Source of the DNA: Lamellibrachia columna
Taxonomy: Eukaryota; Annelida; Polychaeta; Sabellida; Siboglinidae
DNA length: 64,000 nt
Direction: 5' to 3'
Assembly (NCBI GenBank): GCA_963662155.1
Contig: OY759266.1
Location: forward strand, 3,884,526-3,948,525
Below are positions 60,601 to 64,000 of the stretch, piece after piece. Under the pieces are notes generated by a model. It was not told the origin of the DNA and searched no databases. It worked only from the letters and a program-made list of their open reading frames with translations. Both the position numbers and the translations under genes were made by a program. Position 1 is the first letter of the stretch, and the number at the start of each line of letters is the position of its first letter.

Positions 60601-62949
60601 GTTCTCCATTGGTATCTGTCCTGCAAAACTTTTTCAAGTTCAGTAACTGTTCTTCCAAATTCAGACACGGGTAGTTCTGAATAAATTAGGCATGGACCAC
60701 ATGCTCTGCCTAGTCTTCTCTCTCTCTCCTCTCCTCTCTCCCCCCTCCCCCTCCCCTCTCTCTGTCTATGTTTTGGTTGCCACCTCTCTCACCACTCCTT
60801 TAGTGACATGTAAATTGGACTTGCCTTGTCTGATTGTCTCCGATATCTTTGGTGTTTCCATGTATCATTTTCTGTTTGTCATGATTTGAAAACAGACCAC
60901 AAATGAAACTACGTACTATGTTGCTTCAATGTTTGGTCTTGCAATATTCCCTCATATTTTGTACAAACATGATTTATATATTTATTACTATTATTTTGGC
61001 CTAGCTTTGTTATTCTTGTCAGAATATATTTGTATTAGTGCCACGTTTATCTGTAATGTTATTTAAAGATCACAATAGCTAGAAATTAGTGCTTGCTGAT
61101 ATTTTAATGTACTTTGTATTCACATTTGATGTATATACGTTACACTTGTATACTGAATAAATCAAATTAAAAATCCTTATACAGCTGTGCCTGTTGTAGG
61201 TTTAGTTTACCACTTGTTGGAGACAAGTCAGACGTATGTCTCTCTACCTGGCGTGTTTCTAAAGAAGTTCAAACAACCATACGATGTGCAGTTCACGTCT
61301 GGTAGGTACTAGTTTTCAGATCTCCTCAATAATATCTGTCACTGGACTCTCAACTTTCTTCTTCACAGGCCTCAATCTGTCAAGGTCAACAAGGTGTATA
61401 GAGAGGAAGTTCAAAGACTGGTTGGCTGGTGTAAGAACAACAACCTGGCATAAACATATCCAAAACGAAGGAAATGATGATTGATTTTCGCAAAAAGAAA
61501 ACACCCATCCACCCCCTTTTCATTGACGGTGCTGAAGTCTTGCAAGCTGACTGTAAAAATGTTGGGTTCGACTATTTAAAAAGATCTTTCCTGGTGTAAT
61601 AACTCGATTGACATCATTCAAAAAGCACAAAAACGCATGTACTTCCTTAGACACCTCAAACGATTCGGCTTATCTCAAGCAATATTAACACATTTCTACT
61701 GCACAGTTATTGAAAGTGTCTTGTCATTTTCTATTACTGTCTGGTTTGGTTGCGCCACCCAAGATGAAATTAATCAAATTGAATCAGTCATCAAGAACGC
61801 TTCTAAACTTATCGGGTTAAATATGCCGTCCATCAGGTCTCTTTATCGATCTCGTAGTTTGCGCAAATCCAAGCATATTGTACAAGATGCATATCATCCA
61901 GCCAACCATCTCTTTGAACTCCTTCCCTCCGGTAAGTGCTACTGTTGCATAAAAACTAAAACGACGCGATTCAACAATAGTTTCTATCCTCAAGCGCTGA
62001 GATTTTTAAACGGAGGGCCAGTATAAATGTCTTGCCTCTAGCAGGTAGTTGCAATGTCACGTTTTTTTTTTTTTTAAATCTATCATATTACTCTCGTTTG
62101 TTTTTAACTGTTTTTAGTATTACGATTGTGATTGGGTGCATGCGTGTATGTTTGTGCTAACGCCACAACACTACGAATTCCTTGTACTTGCTACTTGGTA
62201 ATAAAACGTATCTTTATCTTATAATAAGTAAAAGTTTCTGATTGTTGTAAACCAAACAGAGAACAGTGACAGAGTGCAGAGTTGTTATTAGGGTCATTAA
62301 GAAGAAAACAAGGGTGTTTATGGGGATTTTGTATTTAGAAAGATAAAATCAAGAGCATGGGGCAAAGGTCAAGAAAACTGTAGTTATTTACATCATGACG
62401 CGGTCATTGTATACAAAATGGCACATGCGATGATGACAGAACTGTTGTTTACGTCATGGCATACAAAATGGCAGACGGACATTAAAACCGAATGACAACC
62501 GACTGCGACGATACAGAACATAGTGCCCAACTATACATTTGCTAAAATCATTAAGCATGTAAAATAAATATAAAATGGTACATTTGTAATTATCGTCGGT
62601 TGCTGGCGCAGTAGCACAAGTCATTGGATGCAGTCTAAGGTATGGTGCGATTATTTGTGCTACTCTGTCACCTTCTTGGTCAATTCAAGCGGGATACAAT
62701 TCGCAAATGTATTAATTTATATTACATTCATGATATGGTGTCAATTGTGGTGTTTTGCTTTCAGACACAGTGTGGCCACATGAATCGTATGCCTTGCCTG
62801 TTACCTATCGCATGAAAGTAGAGAAACCAAGACGTGTTCCAATCCCGCAATCCAGCCAACTCTGTTTGAGCCCCATCCCTTCCAAATTTTCATTCATCTC
62901 ACCCAGGCAGTTGATATTCCCCGTCAGGAAGCTGTCGATAACTAAATAG
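36405..62949 (+). CDS. TEX47-like: TEX47-like protein, copy B (seven exons, one U12-type intron)
   Basis: Manual model, exons 36405-36644, 40666-40764, 57930-58031, 59004-59162, 60252-60312, 61200-61301 and 62765-62949. The coding total is 948 nt, giving 315 residues plus TAG. Intron phases are 0,0,0,0,1,1, as in copy A. Core motifs: TGILLLYPKNCIHVIE (exon 2), CKILLVAKN (exon 3), IQRRLFPWWHYAVV (exon 4), VPRYLPEQG (exon 5), FLKKFKQPYDVQFTS (exon 6) and DTVWP (exon 7). These align block by block with vertebrate TEX47. It has longer N- and C-terminal ends than copy A; the C-terminal end is Pro/Ser-rich and basic (KPRRVPIPQSS). No signal peptide or membrane segment. Intron 2 is 17.2 kb of nested transposons. 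Molecular function is unknown; a sperm or testis role is inferred from the family name only. Confidence 0.8.
36645..38689. other. Intron 1 of copy B, first part
   Basis: AT-rich intronic sequence. A GC-richer island at about 38340-38490 contains several CG dinucleotides. No gene or mobile element recognised. Confidence 0.4.
38690..38795. repeat. (GGCATA)n hexanucleotide repeat
   Basis: GGCATA/GCCATA/GGTATA units, partly in inverted order near 38695-38735 (GGCCATGGCATAGG and GGCCATGCCCATGG). Confidence 0.9.
38796..39460. other. Intron 1 of copy B, middle
   Basis: No recognisable feature. Confidence 0.4.
39461..39965. repeat. Composite minisatellite, GCAGCCTGGGGCATGTGTGC type
   Basis: A basic unit of about 20 bp (GCAGCCTGGGGCATGT) is arranged into a higher-order unit of about 70 bp with TCATTTCACAGGCTGCGGAC, repeated four times at 39600-39860, and then simple 21-bp repeats to 39965. 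It creates long spurious Cys/Gly/His-rich open frames. Confidence 0.93.
39966..40665. other. Intron 1 of copy B, last part
   Basis: No recognisable feature before the exon 2 acceptor (TTGCTTGCAGCTCAG). Confidence 0.4.
40666..40764 (+). CDS. TEX47-like: Copy B exon 2
   Basis: 33 codons. Acceptor CTCAG|TAT (in phase; the nearby TTGCAG at 40660 is out of phase) and donor GAG|GTATGT. It encodes YEELFRQIESRFQSEPVTG and then ILLLYPKNCIHVIE. Confidence 0.85.
40950..41618. mobile_element. hAT-like MITE (669 bp)
   Basis: Terminal inverted repeats TAGGGCTGCAAC at the left and GTTGCAGCCTTA at the right. An 8-bp target duplication ATAATTAC lies at 40942-40949 and 41619-41626. The GGGCTGCAAC terminus and 8-bp duplication are typical of the hAT superfamily. 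There is no transposase, so it is non-autonomous. Subterminal ATATCGTGG/ATCATATC words repeat near both ends. Confidence 0.88.
43080..44620 (-). pseudogene. pol: Gypsy-3 integrase and C-terminal Pol remnant
   Basis: Fragments in changing frames: LTKRIFAEQGMSDRVVSDNGG (the central catalytic Asp box of integrase) near 43860-43930, then ILRSTHVDQHLPLLAEMLN, HVFERQQLQKLYHNRKG and QHPTSEKWHPATVV to about 43080. Frameshifts separate the parts, and the E of the DDE triad lies at a break near 43765. A (GTCGTGACATTACTGCATGG)n-type repeat of three units sits at 44460-44540. Confidence 0.85.
44630..46404 (-). mobile_element. LINE-A copy in reverse orientation inside gypsy-3
   Basis: Minus-strand LINE of the same family as the host copy at 41690. 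The open frame runs from about 46404 to 44983 with one frame change and continues to about 44730. RT boxes: PGVDGIPPKLLMETVEQ, IYLDFQKAFDKVPH, SGVPQGSVLLFLIYIND and LKFADDTKLF; the tail has FSQRTINEWNKLSTDCVTA and ends at RAGYK. Its 3' terminus is three tandem AAATCTTGTT-type units at about 44627-44655. It is 5'-truncated: the start falls within VGPLEDSAGN. About 60 codons of gypsy-3 RNase H are missing at the junction. Confidence 0.9.
46405..46796 (-). pseudogene. pol: Gypsy-3 RT thumb and RNase H remnant
   Basis: It reads MHFFCLVFDAQGVNLT, then AISQLQMPKDAVQAVGTY, then VVQVDAASSRGLGAALLQ (RNase H first Asp box) and SKSLSDCERRYANIRHE, where it fuses in frame with the inserted LINE. The fusion ORF is a junction artefact, not a chimeric gene. 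Confidence 0.88.
47077..47826 (-). mobile_element. RTE-like LINE 3' fragment with 11-bp target duplication
   Basis: Flanked by AAAAGTGTTTA at 47066-47076 and 47827-47837. On the minus strand it reads ARTGLRINKKKTQVLRIN, KPVLLYGSETWKIN, LRRWKWVGHILRM and WTPEGRRKVGRTKTMWRSTV, the conserved tail of RTE-type ORF2. The 3' end is a GAGGTGAGATGAGGTG-type short repeat. It is 5'-truncated, as usual for target-primed insertion. There are two frame breaks. Confidence 0.85.
48061..48188 (-). repeat. Gypsy-4 3' LTR
   Basis: 128-bp direct repeat of 54721-54849, bounded by GTGGT. Confidence 0.93.
48372..48590 (-). repeat. 48-bp tandem repeat in gypsy-4 3' region
   Basis: Four to five units of 48 bp containing CTCACGGGATGGTTCACTGC and GGTATCTGCACT. 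48 is a multiple of three, so units encode a 16-residue repeat downstream of integrase. Confidence 0.92.
49027..49937 (-). pseudogene. pol: Gypsy-4 RNase H end and integrase
   Basis: It starts with TDHQPLSAIFHPGKSISAM (RNase H), includes SLKHANADGLSRLP and the integrase zinc region HDGHIGVVKVKGLACSHVWW with CQGC, then HVDYAGPFMGQMFLIEVDTH (first catalytic Asp). A frame change near 49200 precedes SDNGSQFTCEVF (second catalytic Asp). The C-terminal part is scrambled. Confidence 0.88.
50534..50980 (-). pseudogene. pol: Gypsy-4 RT N-terminal part
   Basis: Contains EKELERLQKEGIISPVEYSQ, VRLCGDYKVTINPVLRED and FSKIDLNNAYLQMEV (RT motif A region). The Y/F-x-DD region downstream (about 49950-50530) is shifted and decayed. 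Confidence 0.88.
51226..51440 (-). repeat. 37-bp tandem repeat derived from the gypsy-4 protease
   Basis: About six copies of a 37-bp unit with GGTGTGGGATTACTGAGTAT. The minus-strand unit encodes the protease stretch S-A-Y-S-V-I-P-H-H-V that follows the D-T-G motif, so the repeat grew from coding sequence at the active-site region. Confidence 0.92.
51412..51612 (-). pseudogene. pol: Gypsy-4 protease start and linker
   Basis: It reads SSNGSDDNEWSDGLHTQ, then TKPKNRTDMIWTTLQVAG and MEVDTGSAYSVIPHHV, with the aspartic protease D-T-G-S-A motif. The upstream SSNGSDDNEWSD is the last, degenerate unit of the 41-bp array. Confidence 0.88.
51560..53963. repeat. 41-bp satellite array (about 58 units)
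   Basis: The unit is TCATCACTACCATTGCTACT + GTCRCATCGCTCCACTCATTG. Variants: CAATTGCTACAG, GCTGCAG, TCCCATCACTCCATTC, and a 26-bp short form lacking 15 bp (for example at 51655, 51890, 52000, 53255). On the minus strand one unit reads S-S-N-G-S-D-D-N-E-W-S-D, the linker between Gag zinc motif and protease. 41 is not a multiple of three, and no plus-strand frame of the unit has a stop, so all three plus frames are open for hundreds of codons. None is a gene. Confidence 0.96.
53960..54680 (-). pseudogene. gag: Gypsy-4 Gag
   Basis: The likely start MAAPVGSFSEFDHSKETW near 54672 is followed by VAYVERLISYFNVNDIDE and a stop; the remaining capsid region is frameshifted. The end of the ORF holds two zinc motifs, C-N-G-C-G-H-R-S-D-D-C and CHRCGNPGHIKAVC, then GDKNKHYKKGKKVNQKSAAK, which runs straight into the 41-bp array. 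Confidence 0.88.
54721..54849 (-). repeat. Gypsy-4 5' LTR
   Basis: 129-bp direct repeat of 48061-48188, bounded by GTGGT at 54850-54854. Confidence 0.93.
55231..56262 (-). pseudogene. pol: Gypsy-5 RT (3'-truncated)
   Basis: It includes ELRICVNMHEANRAIRRERH, YFTKLDLNKGYHQLELAPES (RT motif A), FGLSSAAEVFQNAI and the active site NISDDILVHGRTQ (S-D-D), ending WSPEGVSVDPQKLEEVGSLL at the LINE junction. RNase H and integrase are missing. The frame opens upstream to about 56262 but is offset from the Gag-protease frame. Confidence 0.9.
56239..57345 (-). CDS. gag: Gypsy-5 Gag-protease
   Basis: 368-codon frame. The usual Gag start is probably the internal MATALPQFPAFDISG near 57262. Capsid-like RWEKWLSRFKWLLIISKITE, then two zinc motifs (CYRCGGEFPPQNSYPAKGKTC, in which the normal third Cys/His spacing is altered, and CHKCGKIGHFAKLC), then a basic Gln-rich linker and the protease motif ILVDTGSSINLLDEETF. 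It ends at a stop after an A5 run (about 56257-56263), where the frame passes to RT. Confidence 0.9.
   Translation of the reverse strand: MQCQRKGQVQQHCHCSKFELTFSLKQNMATALPQFPAFDISGPAIGLRWEKWLSRFKWLLIISKITEPTDKRAWLLHFVGESVNDIFDTIPDNGTDAEFDKAVDKLNNYFKPQVNREYEVFKFHQCEQRADVSIDSYCTRLRELAASCQFHEVNREIKTQIITKGNSQKLRIRALSEEMTLEKLLSVRRSFELSKQQAEEIERAVSVNTSVSMIQRKPTRKQMVRPRKGEQCYRCGGEFPPQNSYPAKGKTCHKCGKIGHFAKLCKSAKPPHKPNEVRPQQRRGGDKPQFKQQGKVVRQVDHTQPTGEEDHYIWSLYQNEMEVNNVNKPLVTVTTDNSPVKILVDTGSSINLLDEETFRSLVKMSDTH
57930..58031 (+). CDS. TEX47-like: Copy B exon 3
   Basis: 34 codons, acceptor TTGTTTCAG|ACT. It starts TSMKNLNETVKVFQRQADKR and ends CKILLVAKN. It is followed directly by ATATCCTTTT, a U12-type AT-AC donor. 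No in-phase GT donor exists before the in-frame TAA at 58062. Confidence 0.87.
58085..58418 (+). mobile_element. LINE-A fragment in intron 3
   Basis: It starts GAAGCAAACATCATACCATT and carries decayed RT text to IYLDFQKAFDKVPHQRLLLK (58345-58410). Both ends are truncated. Confidence 0.8.
58419..58980. other. Remainder of intron 3
   Basis: AT-rich. A perfect 11-bp inverted repeat (AACCATTTGCA / TGCAAATGGTT) lies near 58470-58515. Nothing else recognised. Confidence 0.45.
59004..59162 (+). CDS. TEX47-like: Copy B exon 4
   Basis: 53 codons starting at ATT after the AC acceptor: IQRRLFPWWHYAVVSLEDEN, a middle GLYQIGENPYQQINEMLLQ and LGTLGK before donor GTAAGT. It aligns with GRLYRQYNYRIVDHEV of copy A. 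ATTCAG|AGA at 59010 is a possible alternative acceptor, also phase 0. Confidence 0.83.
59163..60251. other. Intron 4 of copy B
   Basis: Non-coding with one tandem repeat (59470-59615) and otherwise unremarkable AT-rich sequence. Confidence 0.5.
59470..59615. repeat. Approximately 22-bp tandem repeat
   Basis: About six degenerate units of CGATCTAACAATCAAAGTTC. Confidence 0.88.
60252..60312 (+). CDS. TEX47-like: Copy B exon 5
   Basis: Acceptor TTTTTCAG|TCA and donor CAAG|GTACTT, phases 0 and 1. It encodes STKEVLQNLSLAVPRYLPEQ, with the PEQG motif completed across the intron. Confidence 0.88.
60318..60560. repeat. Degenerate TGTCACCAGTTGTATG repeat
   Basis: About 15-bp units (GTGTCACCAGTTGTAT, GTCATCAGTTGTATG), interrupted at 60370-60445. 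It starts right after the exon 5 donor. Confidence 0.85.
60561..61199. other. Intron 5 of copy B, rest
   Basis: A CT-rich stretch (CTCTCTCCTCTCCTCTCTCC near 60720-60765), otherwise AT-rich. Confidence 0.5.
61200..61301 (+). CDS. TEX47-like: Copy B exon 6
   Basis: Acceptor GTTGTAG|GT and donor TCTG|GTAGGT, phase 1 at both ends. It encodes LVYHLLETSQTYVSLPG and VFLKKFKQPYDVQFTS. Confidence 0.88.
61383..62030 (+). pseudogene. LINE C-terminal fragment (L2/CR1-group-like) in intron 6
   Basis: It reads VYREEVQRLVGWCKNNNL, KEMMIDFRKKKTPIHPL, then YFLRHLKRFGLSQAIL, TVIESVLSFSITVWFG, ELLPSGKCYCCIKTKTTRF and NSFYPQALRFLNGG with a stop at 62024. Frame changes near 61450 and 61590. This tail pattern (L-P-S-G-R-R-Y-R, then N-S-F-x-P-x-A) is well known from animal L2-type LINEs. 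A different family from LINE-A. Confidence 0.85.
62031..62764. other. Intron 6 of copy B, rest
   Basis: No gene recognised. A T10+ run near 62060 may be part of the LINE 3' region. Confidence 0.45.
62765..62949 (+). CDS. TEX47-like: Copy B exon 7 and stop
   Basis: Acceptor GCTTTCAG|AC completes a split Asp codon: DTVWPHESYALPVTYRMKVE, then a Pro/Ser/Lys-rich tail ending RKLSITK before TAG at 62947. Confidence 0.87.
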
Positions 62950-63656
62950 TTCTTCACAAGTCTGTTCAAACATGTTTCAGTTTTCCAATAGGAAAATTGC
63001 TGCTGCTTTTTCTGTGTTATCAGATTTGTCTATTGTCAATTATATATGCTGTGTTAGTCATTCTACAGGCACAAGTAACATACTATTCAGCACTCATGTG
63101 ACTGGATAAAGATGCGACATATCTTTGTGTTGGTTTCACAGTTTACATGGACATGCTACTGAATATGATGCACTGAGCATCAGCATGTTTTTTTTTATAT
63201 TATATTAATTGTAGTTATTCAGCGGTTTAGTCTTGTTTACTAACTGCAGTTTATATTTTCTTTATTTACATCTTTACCTGCATGCCATTATGTTAGTGTT
63301 ATAGATGCTTTAATTTTATCATGAACCTTAACGTATAATGTAGTTAAAAAAAGATGTCAATAAACAGTTTCTCCCAATGGTGGTTTTAGTATCTATAACC
63401 TTTCAGCAGAGATTGTGACCTGTAAAAAGACATCAATTACACCCAAATCCTTGGAACCTGTTCAGAGGCGTGGCAAAACCAAAAGGTTTGGCAATGTAGG
63501 AATATGTTTATAAAGAAGGTTAAAACATAGGTTTTCAGGTGATAGCAAAATGTATTTCCTAATGCCAAAACAGGTTTGGATGATGTGTTGCAGACATGGA
63601 GCCACAATTGTTTAAATGTTGAAAATACAATAAACCAGTTACACCAACCCTAGTAT
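62950..63656. other. 3' UTR/flank of copy B
   Basis: Non-coding, containing the poly(A) signal at 63359. Confidence 0.5.
63359..63364 (+). terminator. Poly(A) signal candidate for copy B
   Basis: AATAAA, about 410 bp after the stop codon, followed within 40 bp by TGGTGGTTTT, a plausible GU-rich downstream element. Confidence 0.55.
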
Positions 63657-64000
63657 AAACCGAATGATTAACAATGGTGACCAGCACCGACGATAAACAA
63701 TGGTGACCAGCACCGATGATAAACAATGGTGACCAGCACTGACGATAAACAATGGTGACCAGCACCGACGATAAACAATGGTGACCAGCACTGACGATAA
63801 ACAATGGTGACCAGCACCGACGATAAACAACGGTGACCAGCACTGACGATAAACAACGGTGACCAGCATTGACGATAAACAGCGGTGACCAGCACTGACG
63901 ATAAACAATGGTGACCATCACTGACGATAAACAACGGTGACCAGCACTGACGATAAACAACGGTGACCAGCACTGACGATAAACAACGGTGACCAGCACT
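63657..64000. repeat. 26-bp minisatellite running off the window
   Basis: About 13 copies of GATAAACAATGGTGACCAGC + ACTGAC, with TGG/CGG and ACC/ACT variants. Reverse-strand open frames across it are artefacts. Confidence 0.95.

Noticed and set aside
63559..63999. Reverse-strand ORFs up to 146 codons (V-Y-R-Q-C-W-S-P-L-F type)
   Set aside because: Translation of the terminal 26-bp minisatellite; open in several frames.

Overview
The window is animal nuclear DNA. It holds two intron-rich protein genes with GT-AG introns, embedded in a dense, nested landscape of LTR retrotransposons, LINE relics, terminal-inverted-repeat (TIR) elements, minisatellites and microsatellites. The mixture (Ty3/gypsy elements with aspartic protease, RT, RNase H and DD35E integrase; CR1/Jockey-like, RTE-like and L2-like LINEs; Tc1 and hAT-type relics) fits a marine invertebrate, perhaps a mollusc or other lophotrochozoan. 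The phylum is inference only. No rRNA or tRNA gene, CRISPR array, operon or plasmid feature was seen.

Host genes. Two tandem, same-strand paralogues of a TEX47-like gene (testis-expressed family) were assembled by eye from seven exons each. Copy A is 11766-19180 (264 codons) and copy B is 36405-62949 (315 codons). The six intron positions and phases (0,0,0,0,1,1) agree between them, and both carry the conserved core G-[IL]-L-L-[IL]-Y-P...H-V-[IV]-E. Copy B is spread over 26.5 kb, mostly because intron 2 has become a transposon trap. Intron 3 of copy B has the hallmarks of a minor-class (U12) AT-AC intron, while the same intron of copy A is ordinary GT-AG.

Layout. 1-3177: minisatellite, microsatellite and two LINE relics on the minus strand. 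3178-9514: a young minus-strand gypsy element (gypsy-1) with near-identical 204-bp LTRs and a CGCAC target duplication, interrupted at 6665-8286 by a TIR element. 9520-11600: spacer and a LINE relic. 11766-19180: TEX47-like copy A, with microsatellite-rich introns and a palindromic foldback block before its last exon. 19181-22467: spacer with LINE and Tc1 relics. 22468-29000: a 6.5-kb element with TIRs of about 0.86-0.89 kb and subterminal tandem arrays. 29001-31440: spacer with a possible SINE and small ORFs. 31440-35925: plus-strand gypsy-2. 36405-62949: copy B.

Intron 2 of copy B (40765-57929) holds a hAT-like MITE and one plus-strand LINE copy split by four insertions: gypsy-3, an RTE-like LINE, gypsy-4 and gypsy-5. 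Gypsy-3 itself contains a reversed LINE of the same family. Gypsy-4 carries a 2.4-kb array of a 41-bp unit that grew from its own gag-protease linker, plus two other tandem expansions from its own coding sequence. The window ends in a 26-bp minisatellite that runs off the edge.

All gene models are manual splice predictions. Family names rest on motifs recognised by eye; no database search was run.
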